Shown in pieces: positions 9,012 to 17,338 of a DNA stretch of 64,000 nt. Origin of the DNA: Prescottella equi (GTDB lineage: Bacteria; Actinomycetota; Actinomycetes; Mycobacteriales; Mycobacteriaceae). Below the pieces are notes generated by a model. It saw only the letters and a list, made by a program, of their open reading frames with translations. It had not been told where the DNA came from and ran no database searches. Made by a program: the position numbers and the translations under genes. Numbering within the stretch: position 1 is the first letter of the stretch; each line of letters starts with the position of its first letter. The stretch lies in assembly GCF_020171745.1 (NCBI RefSeq), contig NZ_JAIVAH010000006.1, forward strand, positions 1-64,000, in the 5' to 3' direction.

Positions 9012-10637
9012 GTGAACGGACAGGATTCGGCACCCGAGACCACCACCTCGTACGACGTCGTCGTCGTCGGGGCCGGTGTCGCGGGCCTCTACGCGGTACA
9101 CCGGTTCCGGCAGCAGGGCCTGACGGTCCGTGCCTTCGAAGCCGCGTCCGGTGTGGGCGGCGTCTGGTACTGGAACCGCTACCCCGGCGCCCGCTGCGAC
9201 GTCGAGTCCGTCGACTACTCGTACTCGTTCTCCCCCGAACTCGAGCAGGAATGGGACTGGAGCGAGAAGTACGCCACCCAGCCCGAGATCCTCGCCTACC
9301 TCGACCACGTCGCCGACCGCTTCGACCTGCGCCGCGACATCACGTTCGACACCCGCGTCACCTCCGCCACCCTCGACGAGGACACCCTGCGCTGGACCGT
9401 GCGCACCGACCGCGGCGAGACCGTCTCCGCCCGCTTCTTCGTCGTCGCCGCCGGACCGCTGTCGAACGCCAACACTCCCGACTTCGACGGCCTCGACACC
9501 TTCACCGGCGACGTCCTCCACACCGCGTACTGGCCGCACGAGGGCGTCGACTTCACCGGCAAGCGCGTCGGCGTGATCGGCACCGGATCGTCCGGCATCC
9601 AGTCGATTCCGCACATCGCCGAACAGGCCGACAAGCTGTTCGTGTTCCAGCGGTCCGCGAACTACAGCGTCCCCGCCGGCAACGCCCCGCTCGACGACGC
9701 CACCCGCGCCGAGCAGAAGGCCACCTATGCCGAACGTCGTCGCCTGTCGCGGGAGTCCGGTGGCGGATCCCCGCACCGCGCACACCCCAAGCTGACGCTC
9801 GAGGCGTCCGAGGACGAGCGCCGCGCCGCCTACGAGGAGCGCTGGAAGCTCGGCGGCGTCCTGTACTCCAAGACGTTCGCCGACCAGCTCACCGACCAGG
9901 CCGCGAACGACACCGCCCGCGAGTTCTGGGAGGAGAAGGTCCGCGCCGTCATCGACGACCCCGCGATCGCCGAACTGCTCATCCCCAACGATCACGCGAT
10001 CGGCGCCAAGCGCATCGTCACCGACAGCGGCTACTACGAGACCTACAACCGCGACAACGTCGAACTGGTCAACCTCAAGGCCGCGCCGATCGTCGGCATG
10101 GACGAGACGGGCATCAACACCACCGACGCCCACTACGACCTCGATGTGATCGTCCTCGCCACCGGATTCGACGCCATGACCGGCTCGCTCGAGAAGCTCG
10201 ACATCGTCGGCCGCGGCGGACAGGCGCTGAAGGACAAGTGGGCCGCCGGCCCCGAGACCTACCTCGGACTCGGCATCGACGGCTTCCCCAACTTCTTCAA
10301 CCTCACCGGGCCCGGCAGCCCGTCGGTGCTCGCGAACATGGTGCTGCACTCCGAACTCCACGTCGACTGGGTAGCGGACGCCATCGCCTACCTCGACGAC
10401 CGCGGCGCCACCGCCATCGAGGGCACCGCCGAGGCCGTCACCGGCTGGGTCGAGGAATGCCGCACCCGCGCCGAGGCGTCGCTGCTGAACACCGCCAACT
10501 CGTGGTACCTCGGCGCCAACATCCCCGGCCGCCCGCGCGTGTTCATGCCGTTCCTCGGCGGCTTCGCCGCCTACCGCCAGATCATCGGCGAGGTCGCCGA
10601 TTCCGGCTACAAGGGCTTCGCGATCATCGAGAGCTGA
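9012..10637 (+). CDS. flavin-containing Baeyer-Villiger monooxygenase (type I)
   Basis: Predicted 541-aa FAD- and NADPH-dependent monooxygenase inserting oxygen next to a ketone. Two Rossmann motifs flank the family fingerprint: GAGVAG at about 20-25, FTGDVLHTAYWP at about 164-175 (F-x-G-x3-H-T-x2-W-P), and GTGSSG at 190-195. Length and the final MPFLGGFAAYRQ segment fit cyclohexanone-monooxygenase relatives. The GTG start follows AAGGA by 8 nt; an upstream ATG lacks a ribosome site. The gene stands alone, ends in a strong hairpin at 10664, and borders a region of decayed genes. The natural ketone cannot be read from sequence. Confidence 0.9.
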   Translation: MNGQDSAPETTTSYDVVVVGAGVAGLYAVHRFRQQGLTVRAFEAASGVGGVWYWNRYPGARCDVESVDYSYSFSPELEQEWDWSEKYATQPEILAYLDHVADRFDLRRDITFDTRVTSATLDEDTLRWTVRTDRGETVSARFFVVAAGPLSNANTPDFDGLDTFTGDVLHTAYWPHEGVDFTGKRVGVIGTGSSGIQSIPHIAEQADKLFVFQRSANYSVPAGNAPLDDATRAEQKATYAERRRLSRESGGGSPHRAHPKLTLEASEDERRAAYEERWKLGGVLYSKTFADQLTDQAANDTAREFWEEKVRAVIDDPAIAELLIPNDHAIGAKRIVTDSGYYETYNRDNVELVNLKAAPIVGMDETGINTTDAHYDLDVIVLATGFDAMTGSLEKLDIVGRGGQALKDKWAAGPETYLGLGIDGFPNFFNLTGPGSPSVLANMVLHSELHVDWVADAIAYLDDRGATAIEGTAEAVTGWVEECRTRAEASLLNTANSWYLGANIPGRPRVFMPFLGGFAAYRQIIGEVADSGYKGFAIIES

Positions 10638-10663
10638 GCGATCCCGCCAGCACGACCAGAAAC

Positions 10664-10703
10664 GCTTGGGGCGGAACGGATATTGATCCGTTCCGCCCCA
10701 AGC
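10664..10703. terminator. terminator of the Baeyer-Villiger monooxygenase gene
   Basis: Perfect 18-bp stem: 10664-10681 (GCTTGGGGCGGAACGGAT) pairs with 10686-10703 around a 4-nt loop, 27 nt after the stop codon. The remaining DNA to 11575 holds only gene fragments, described separately, and no intact gene. Confidence 0.85.
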
Positions 10704-10767
10704 TCTTCCCTATGTCAGATTGTCCACCAGACCCAGACTTCCTTGCGGCCGACCGGGAAATGCGCCG

Positions 10768-11019
10768 TCAGATCCTGAACGGCGTGCCGTCATTGAAGTC
10801 GACGTCGTCGCGCAGCACCAGTTCGAGGTACGAGCCATCGTCGGCGAATGTCCACTTCGCCAAACCAGTTACGGGATTGCACTTCTCGTCGACGGTGTTC
10901 AGGCGGCCGTAGAGAGGCGTGAGGAACGCCATGCCTCCGAGAGTGTCCTGCAGGTGCGGATCAAGAGTCTGTCCGCCACCGGGGGGCTTGAACCTCTCCT
11001 TCGCCGCTGATGCGGCCCA
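10768..11019 (-). pseudogene. fragment of a peptide/nickel ABC substrate-binding protein (SBP_bac_5)
   Basis: An 84-codon open stretch bounded by stops reads GGGQTLDPHLQDTLGG, then MAFLTPLYGRL and WTFADDGSYLELVLRDDV followed by FNDGTPF. This order is the N-terminal lobe of family 5 extracytoplasmic solute-binding proteins (DppA/OppA type). There is no start codon with a signal peptide and lipobox, an in-frame TGA lies at 11020-11022, and the frame stops just after the DGTPF motif. About four fifths of a normal protein is missing. It is probably a relic of a peptide transporter whose ATPase relic lies at about 17.1-17.3 kb. Confidence 0.75.
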
Positions 11020-11227
11020 TCACACAGAGCCTCATCCGAGGAAGGAAGCTGAAAAGCTGAGCGATCACGGGCATCCTCAGTCGGCAGGCCGTCCGATGCC
11101 ACGCTCCGCGCCATCGACACGACCGAGTAGGAATGGTTCGAAACTCTCCCCGGACAGGTTGGGGAGCACAGTGTCGACGAGTGATGCCTACCAACTCGCA
11201 ACCTGCCCAATCGTGGCAGGATCCAGA

Positions 11228-11350
11228 GTCGTGGACGGGGCGTTCCTCGGGATAGAAATCCTCGGAGCCCATCCAGAACGTCCCGCCGGGGATCCACACC
11301 ATGTTCTTCGGCGCACGAAGCGGATTTGATTGTAGGGCAGTCAAGCTCAT
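11228..11350 (-). pseudogene. truncated formylglycine-generating enzyme (sulfatase-modifying factor)
   Basis: About 41 codons beginning with ATG at 11348-11350 and an AGAGG ribosome site encode the start of a formylglycine-generating enzyme: NMVWIPGGTFWMGSEDFYP then EERPVHD, the family's N-terminal hallmark. After PVHD the similarity stops abruptly at about 11228 and the frame runs on through unrelated sequence. The substrate-binding and copper-binding cysteine regions of FGE are absent. It lies 225 nt downstream of a Cys-type sulfatase on the same strand, the usual place for its activating enzyme, so a former sulfatase-FGE operon has been broken. Confidence 0.75.
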
Positions 11351-11575
11351 CGCTACCTCTCGCGTTCCTGGAGCTGTTGGTGAGATCCGGGTGACGTCCC
11401 TTCGGTTGTGAGGCCAGATGCGCCGCCACGACCCCTGTGTCAGCCCCTGCGTGTGGAACTCGAGCAACACCAGCTGTGCACTGTCCTACCTTGGACGCAG
11501 GCATCTGGCGGTGCTCACGGGTCACGCCTTTCCGCCTGCCACACGCCTTGATCGAGCAAGCGGAAAGGTCGTGAA

Positions 11576-13918
11576 TCACTGTGTGGCTCGGGCGATCCTC
11601 TCCAGCTCGCTCGACTCCCGACGCGGGCGCGCCGTCTCGACGTCCAGCCGGACGTGGTGGAGCTTGCCGTCGAAAGCGAACCCACCCACCGGGATCTCGT
11701 CGGTCACGGGTGTGCCTCGGCTGACTCCGATGTCGAGACATTCGTTGAGGCTGAACTGGAACGGCGTGGTCGCCGACATCCGCTGCTCGGCCACCGGGGC
11801 GCCGTCGACCGACAGGGTGAAGACGCCGCCGCTGCCCGGCCGGCCCCCGTCGTACTCGAAGTCGACCGTGACGTCCTGCACCCCGCTCGCGAGCGCCTGG
11901 GGTGACCGGACGTACGTCGAGGACCGACCGGAAAGGTTGTAGCAGAAAACCGGAACCGAGTCGACGACGTACAGCGCGAATCCGCCGAAGCGCCCACCGA
12001 TACTCATCAACACGCCGTTCACGAGGTCGTCGCCGATCTCGACCTTCGCGGTGATCGTGTACGAACTGCTGAACACCCGGGGCGCGGCCTTCTCACCGAT
12101 CCCGTCCATGTGTGGGTACAACGTCAGGCCGGTGCGTCCTCGCAGCACGTGGGGCGCCCGCGTCTCCGGGTCGAGGTTGCGTGTGTTCGTACGATCGTCC
12201 AAGGGGAAGACCTGGAAGCGGCTTCCTTCGAGCAGGAACATCTCCTGCAGTTCGACAAGCTTCTCCGGGTGCTGCGCCGAAAGGTCCTGCGACTGGGACC
12301 AGTCGACCGACGTGTCGTACAGCTCCCACACGTCGTCCGCGTAGTTCGGCGGCGGCGCCATCAGCTCCCACGGCCTCCGGTGCATCGCCACCGCGGTCCA
12401 ACCCCGGTCGTAGATGCCGCGGTTGCCGAAGATCTCGAAGTACTGCGTGACGTGCCGATCCGGTGCCCCCGCAGCGTCGAACGAATAGTTCATCGCGACA
12501 CCCTCGACCGGCTGCTGCTGCACCCCGTCGACCGTCGTCGGGCTGGGTATTCCCGCCGCCTCGAGGATCGTGGGGGTGATGTCGACGCAGTGGTGCCACT
12601 GGTTCCGCACCTCGCCACGGGCCTCGATCCCGTTGGGCCAGTGGATCACCAGACCGTTCCGCGTACCGCCGTAGTGCGATGCGACCTGCTTGGCCCACTG
12701 GTACGGGGTGTCCAGCGCAACCGCCCATCCCGCCGGGTAGTGGGCATAGCTGCGCTCGGTCCCGATCTCGTCGAGACGTTCGAAGATCTCCTCCGGGGTC
12801 TGCGGAAACCCGTTGAGCGTGGCGAGGTAATTGAATGATCCGTCGAGACCGCCCTCCGCCGAGGCGCCGTTGTCGCCGACCATGTAGATCACCAGCGTGT
12901 CATCGAGCATGTCGCGGTCTTCGAGATAGCTGATCACACGTCCGACCTGGTCGTCGGTGTGTTCCAGGAACGCCGCATAGGTCTCCATCAACCGTGCCGC
13001 GACGGCCCGTTGGACGTCGGTCAGTTCGTCCCAGTGCGGAACACCAGGCGTCCACGGTGCCAAGACCGTGTCGGCGCCGACCACGCCGAGGTCCTTCTGC
13101 CGAGCCAGCGTGCTCTCGCGCAACGCGTCCCAACCCTGATCGAATTCGCCCCGGTACCTACCCTGGTATGAATCCGGGATCTGCAGCGGCGCATGGACCG
13201 CACCGAACGGCAGGTAGCAGAACCACGGCTTCTCCGGGTCCATGGCGTCGACGCCCTCGATCCACTGGATCGCCTGGTCCACGAGGTCCTCGGAGAGGTG
13301 GTAGCCCTCCTCCGCCGTCCGGGGCGGGTCGACCATCGTGAAGCCGTCGTGGAGCACCGGCGCGAACTGGTCCGCCTCCGCGCCGAGGAAGCCGTAGAAC
13401 TTGTCGAAGCCCTCACGCAGCGGCCAGTGATCGAATGGGCCGGCCGCCGTACTCTCCCACGGTGGTGTCTGGTGCATCTTCCCGAAAGCTGCTGTGGCAT
13501 AGCCATTGCCCTGGAGAACCCGCGCGACGGTGGCCGCACTCGCGGGGCGCATGCCGTTGTAGCCCGGCGAGGACGTCGAGACCTCAGCGATGTTACCCAT
13601 CCCGACGCTGTGATGATTACGGCCGGTCAACGTGGCGGCACGCGTCGGCGAGCACAGGGCGGTGGTGTGGAATCGACTGTACTTCAGACCGTTCGACGCC
13701 AGTCGGTCCGCGGTCGAGGTCCGGCACGGTCCACCGAATGTCGAGGCCGCACCGAAGCCCACGTCGTCCAGCATGACGAGGAGAACGTTCGGCGCTCCCA
13801 CAGGAGGCCGGACCGGATCCACCTGACGGAACTTCGTGGTCTGGTTCTCGATCAACACAGCCGGTGCCGGCTGATCGACCTCACGGACGACCGGAATCGA
13901 GTAGCGGTTGAGACTCAT
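11576..13918 (-). CDS. arylsulfatase-type sulfatase
   Basis: Predicted 780-aa type I sulfatase hydrolysing a sulfate ester. The metal-binding start APNVLLVMLDDVGFG is at about 42-56. The signature CSPTRAATLTGR begins at Cys89, the residue converted to formylglycine by FGE. AAFGKMH and VGDNGASAEGG supply the conserved Lys and Asp/Asn. A beta-rich C-terminal extension (about 600-780) makes it longer than typical 450-550-aa arylsulfatases, like the large actinobacterial ones. No signal peptide is visible. The ATG at 13916-13918 follows AAGGG. A truncated FGE gene lies just downstream, so activation must rely on another FGE in the genome. A TetR gene lies upstream on the same strand. Confidence 0.88.
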   Translation of the reverse strand: MSLNRYSIPVVREVDQPAPAVLIENQTTKFRQVDPVRPPVGAPNVLLVMLDDVGFGAASTFGGPCRTSTADRLASNGLKYSRFHTTALCSPTRAATLTGRNHHSVGMGNIAEVSTSSPGYNGMRPASAATVARVLQGNGYATAAFGKMHQTPPWESTAAGPFDHWPLREGFDKFYGFLGAEADQFAPVLHDGFTMVDPPRTAEEGYHLSEDLVDQAIQWIEGVDAMDPEKPWFCYLPFGAVHAPLQIPDSYQGRYRGEFDQGWDALRESTLARQKDLGVVGADTVLAPWTPGVPHWDELTDVQRAVAARLMETYAAFLEHTDDQVGRVISYLEDRDMLDDTLVIYMVGDNGASAEGGLDGSFNYLATLNGFPQTPEEIFERLDEIGTERSYAHYPAGWAVALDTPYQWAKQVASHYGGTRNGLVIHWPNGIEARGEVRNQWHHCVDITPTILEAAGIPSPTTVDGVQQQPVEGVAMNYSFDAAGAPDRHVTQYFEIFGNRGIYDRGWTAVAMHRRPWELMAPPPNYADDVWELYDTSVDWSQSQDLSAQHPEKLVELQEMFLLEGSRFQVFPLDDRTNTRNLDPETRAPHVLRGRTGLTLYPHMDGIGEKAAPRVFSSSYTITAKVEIGDDLVNGVLMSIGGRFGGFALYVVDSVPVFCYNLSGRSSTYVRSPQALASGVQDVTVDFEYDGGRPGSGGVFTLSVDGAPVAEQRMSATTPFQFSLNECLDIGVSRGTPVTDEIPVGGFAFDGKLHHVRLDVETARPRRESSELERIARATQ

Positions 13919-14129
13919 TTGACGAGACCCTTTCAAGGATGATTGTGAGGTTGCTCCGTACCATCGCGTCGGCGCATAGCCTTCGATCACGCCTAGGCGT
14001 GCACGGCCACGCCGCGCCCGGTCTGCAACCGTGTGCTGAAGCGTGCATCTGTTGTCCCACAGGGCGATCGATTCGGACAACGCCTCGGAACCGAACTTGG
14101 AAGTTTGGAGACCGTTGGCCCGCTTCCGG

Positions 14130-14765
14130 TCAGGAGTCGGCAAGCAGGAGACGAAGGGCCACGGTATAGCGGTCGAACTCCTGCCGTCCCAGGTCCTCTG
14201 GTGGCACGTTCTCCCCACGCATTACCCACGCGGCCGTGGCCTGGCCGATGATGGTCATCACGACATCCGCCATGAGTTCGTGGTCTGGACCCGGACCGGG
14301 CGCACCGAGCCGTACAGCGATCGCGTCCGCAACCGCTGCGCGCCATTTCACGCCGACACGATCGTCCACCGCCCCTCGCAGGCTCGGGGTTAGATGTATC
14401 ACTCGGTTGCGCAGGAACATACGACGTCGGGCACCGTCTTCCTCTCGAGAGACGAAGTCCGCGTAAGCCTCTCGCAGCGCAACCAGCAATGGTTCACCAG
14501 CAGGTCGCGAAAGGACCGCTGCCCGGTAGGTGTCCGGGCGGTCAGTCCATTGCTCGACGATGACAGCCTCCTTGCCGGCGAAGTACCGGAAGAACGTGCG
14601 CGGTGACACGGCCGCGCGTTCGCAAATATCCTCGATCGTCGTGCAGTCGAAACCCTTTGTGGCGAACAGGTCCAACGCGGAACTCTCCAGCGCACGCCGC
14701 GTGCGCTGCTTGTTCCGCTCTCGCTGCGACAAGACCTCATGCTCTTCCGCCACGCCGTAAGCCAT
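14130..14765 (-). CDS. TetR family transcriptional regulator
   Basis: Predicted 211-aa regulator: RERNKQRTRRALESSALDLF then VSPRTFFRYFAGKEAVI form the TetR helix-turn-helix, followed by a helical effector domain ending LGRQEFDRYTVALRLLL. Two upstream in-frame ATGs exist (MTVGS, MPKFSD), but a consensus promoter at 14773-14801 would start transcription at about 14766, so the ATG at 14763-14765 is favoured and the messenger may be leaderless. It lies 211 nt upstream of the sulfatase on the same strand and may control it or the divergent MFS gene. Confidence 0.82.
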   Translation of the reverse strand: MAYGVAEEHEVLSQRERNKQRTRRALESSALDLFATKGFDCTTIEDICERAAVSPRTFFRYFAGKEAVIVEQWTDRPDTYRAAVLSRPAGEPLLVALREAYADFVSREEDGARRRMFLRNRVIHLTPSLRGAVDDRVGVKWRAAVADAIAVRLGAPGPGPDHELMADVVMTIIGQATAAWVMRGENVPPEDLGRQEFDRYTVALRLLLADS

Positions 14766-14772
14766 GTCGGAG

Positions 14773-14811
14773 AATTTAGGCATTCGACTGCCAACTGTCA
14801 ATAGACTGCCA
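14773..14811 (-). promoter_or_regulatory. strong promoter with repeated operator half-sites, leaderless tetR
   Basis: On the minus strand TTGACA (14796-14801), a 17-nt spacer and TAAATT (14773-14778) form a near-consensus SigA promoter. The predicted start is about 7 nt after the -10, next to the tetR ATG at 14765. Two direct copies of TGGCAGTC (plus-strand 14786-14793 and 14804-14811, 18 bp apart) flank the -35 and are good candidates for autoregulation. Confidence 0.65.
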
Positions 14812-15346
14812 TTTTCGCTTCGCCCGGCGGTTCCACACCTGCGCCGATGGACGGTTCACGGTCACGGCGCTCCTGCCATCCTCGACCCCTTCCGACGTCT
14901 GTCGTCACTACGGGTGACACAGCTCGCGTGACGAGTCATCGACAACGAAACCTGTTCGGGAACAATCATTCACATGGAGGACAGTTTCGGCGCTCCTGCA
15001 TGCACCCACCACCGGCCACGACCGGGGTGCCGCGCACTGCTTCGCATGTCGATGCGTCCCACTGAGCGGGCCGATGCTCCGAAGCTCTTCCCTGCGCGGT
15101 GCCTGCTTGATACTCTCCCCCGCATCGGTCGGTCCGCCGTTTGCAGCAAGTGTTTGGTAGACCAGTGACGCGTTCAATAGCATTGTTCTTCAACGTATTT
15201 CGGTGACTCTGTCCCGCTCGCATGCCAAGCCGGACAGGTAGACACCCTCTCGCGTGCAACCACTTCGTTAACACGACGGACGCCCGCCCCCATCGCCCAC
15301 GACAAGGCGGCTCGATCGCCTTCGCACAGATTGGAGCCGTTCTGCC
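14812..15346. other. non-coding gap upstream of the second MFS gene
   Basis: About 535 bases without a recognisable gene. Short open frames on both strands have no ribosome site or family resemblance and contain rare-codon-rich, cysteine-rich translations. The region presumably holds the promoter of the MFS gene at 15347. Local composition is less GC-biased than neighbouring genes, which fits degraded or transferred DNA. Confidence 0.5.
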
Positions 15347-16846
15347 ATGGCCGGTTTCACACAGTCGCAACCAAGTCAGAAGTCCGCCGAGACCGAGAAC
15401 CGGTCCAAAGGACAATCGATCCTGATCATCGTGTTGATCGCGTTGATGACCGAGATCGTCGCCTTCGAATTCACTCTCATCAGTCCCGGCCTGACCGACA
15501 TGGCCGTCGACTTCGGCACTACCAAGATCACGTTGGTGATGACCATCCCGCTGCTGGTGGGCGGCGTGGTCGTCCCGATCATCGGCAAGCTCGCCGACGT
15601 GTACGGCAAGAAGAAGGTCCTGTTGTCCGCCGGGGCAACGTTCCTGGTCGGGACCCTCGTGTGCGCGACGGTCACGTCCTATCCGCTGTTCCTCGTCGGT
15701 CGCGGGCTGCAGGCGTGTGGTCTCGCATCGTCGGTCGTCTGCTACGGATTGGTTCGGGATCTGATTCCGTCGCGCTGGGTTCCGCTCGGCGTCGGCGGCA
15801 TCGGAGTGGGCATCGGCGCGTCGGCACTGATCGGTCCGCTCCTCGGCGGCTGGCTCATCGACTCCTACGGTTTCCGTAGCGCCTTCTGGTTCCTGCTCGC
15901 GTATGCGGCAGCCGTCATCGTCGCCATCGCGATCCTCGTGCCGGAGAGCACCGTTCGGATCGCCCACCGGGTCGACTATGTCGGTGCCGCGCTACTCGGC
16001 CTCGGTGCCAGCTCTCTCATCCTGGGGGCGAACAACGAGGACCTGCGCACCGTCGCGCTCATCGTCGGCGCAGTCCTCTTGGTGGTCTTCGTCCTGGCCG
16101 AGCGCCGGATCGAACAACCGCTGATCTCGATGTCCCTCCTCGCCCGCCCTGGGGTGTGGATGACCCTGGCCATCGCCGGCTCCTACGGTGTCGTCAACGG
16201 TGCCAACGGCGCGCTGCTGCCCCAGATGCTGCGGGCACCGGCCATTCCCGGCAACGACGACTCCGGACTCGGATTCTCCGCCCTCGGATACGCACTCCAT
16301 TACGGACTGCCCCAGGGTCTGGCCGCTGCCGGATGCGGTCTGCTCGCCGGATGGATCGCGCGCAAGTACTCGCCGCGCCTCGCGATGCTTCTCGGCATGG
16401 TCGGCGCACTGGCCGGTTCGCTCCTCGTCGGCTTCGGCCTGGTCACCACCGCAGGCATGGCGATCGTGCTCGGATTCTTCATGGGTGTCGCGGCCGGCTT
16501 CTTCTACTCGTCGTCGACCAACCTGCTGATCGAAGCCGTGCCCGCGAATACCCAGGCGGTCACCGGTTCGATGAAGTTCACGTCCGAGCAGGTCGTCAGC
16601 GCACTGTCCAGCGCCTTCCTCGGCGTCGTCGTCGGCAACTACATCCTGATGCTCAATCCGAAGACAGGCCAGCCGATTCCCTCCATGGAGGGATTCCACT
16701 ACGCATACCTGGTCTGCGCCGTCGCATCCGTCGTCGCGATCGGCGTCACGCTCGCGATGAAGCACGGGCGGACGCCGGCAACCGGCGGACTGGCCTCCGG
16801 ACAGAGCCTTGTCGAATCCGAGGCGTCGGCGGCTTCGGTGCACTGA
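15347..16846 (+). CDS. MFS transporter, DHA2-like
   Basis: Predicted 499-aa transporter with about 14 hydrophobic helices. The loop 2-3 motif reads GKLADVYGKKKVLLS and the motif C region reads GIGASALIGPLLGGWLID, typical of DHA2-type exporters. An uncommon feature is a longer loop between two central helices (LRAPAIPGNDDSGLGFSALG). A GGAG lies about 12 nt upstream of the ATG. It lies between the tetR/sulfatase block and the IclR/ThDP-enzyme block, on the opposite strand from tetR, so TetR control from the shared 14.8-15.3 kb region is plausible. The substrate could be a product or intermediate of the neighbouring catabolic genes, but this is unproven. Confidence 0.83.
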   Translation: MAGFTQSQPSQKSAETENRSKGQSILIIVLIALMTEIVAFEFTLISPGLTDMAVDFGTTKITLVMTIPLLVGGVVVPIIGKLADVYGKKKVLLSAGATFLVGTLVCATVTSYPLFLVGRGLQACGLASSVVCYGLVRDLIPSRWVPLGVGGIGVGIGASALIGPLLGGWLIDSYGFRSAFWFLLAYAAAVIVAIAILVPESTVRIAHRVDYVGAALLGLGASSLILGANNEDLRTVALIVGAVLLVVFVLAERRIEQPLISMSLLARPGVWMTLAIAGSYGVVNGANGALLPQMLRAPAIPGNDDSGLGFSALGYALHYGLPQGLAAAGCGLLAGWIARKYSPRLAMLLGMVGALAGSLLVGFGLVTTAGMAIVLGFFMGVAAGFFYSSSTNLLIEAVPANTQAVTGSMKFTSEQVVSALSSAFLGVVVGNYILMLNPKTGQPIPSMEGFHYAYLVCAVASVVAIGVTLAMKHGRTPATGGLASGQSLVESEASAASVH

Positions 16847-17016
16847 CCGACCGCTCCAGATGCGCCTCTGGGGAGAAGCTTCGGCACGCTGTGTTCGGCT
16901 CGGTGTCCTTCATTGGACCGTCGGGGCTCCACGACCTTCGAGGTGCAGATTCCATGGCCGACAGGGCCATCCGGTGGACCAATTACTCGCCCGGGGGGTG
17001 ACCTGTACAGAACCCG

Positions 17017-17063
17017 ATATGGATGGCTCACACCGGAATGAGCGCGGTGTGAGTCCTCCATAT
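17017..17063. repeat. near-perfect inverted repeat beside an ABC ATPase remnant
   Basis: ATATGGATGGCTCACACCG (17017-17035) and its complement with two mismatches (17045-17063) surround a 9-nt spacer. It could be a terminator hairpin of the MFS gene 170 nt upstream, or one end of a former mobile element, since a broken ABC gene begins 12 nt away. Confidence 0.5.
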
Positions 17064-17074
17064 TGTGTTGCCGT

Positions 17075-17316
17075 AAGGTACGCCAGGCCGCGTTCTTCCT
17101 GCAGGTCCCGCAGGAGGTTGAGTACCTGTGCGCGGACCGAGACGTCGAGCGCGGCAACGGGTTCGTCGCACACGATCATCTTGGCTCCAACGCCAACGCC
17201 CGGGCGATTGCGACGCGCTGGAGCTGCCCGCCGGACAGTTCGGCCGGATACCGGCCGAGATACCGGGACCCGATCCACGTGGTGTCCTGGTACGGGTAGT
17301 CGACCTCGAACAGCAT
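17075..17316 (-). pseudogene. remnant of an oligopeptide-type ABC transporter ATPase
   Basis: The minus strand encodes the C-terminal half-core of a DppF/OppF-like ATPase: [19 protein letters not shown] (signature motif) and, in another frame, [19 protein letters not shown] (Walker B, D-loop) followed by [16 protein letters not shown]. The two parts should be one frame: loss of a single A at about 17180 turns Glu-Pro-Lys-Met into Glu-Pro-Arg-stop. No Walker A segment precedes it; upstream sequence runs into the iclR gene. Downstream similarity ends at about 17075. It is therefore both truncated and frameshifted. Confidence 0.8.
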
Positions 17317-17338
17317 CGTCGCCGGGAGTCCCCGGCTG

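Noticed and set aside
10899-11741. Open minus-strand frame of about 280 codons across the decayed region
   Set aside because: It crosses the sulfatase 3' end in the wrong frame and the FGE and SBP relics out of frame; composition is non-coding.
14974-15168. Short plus-strand frame in the tetR/MFS gap
   Set aside because: No ribosome site, mixed codon use and no recognisable motif.
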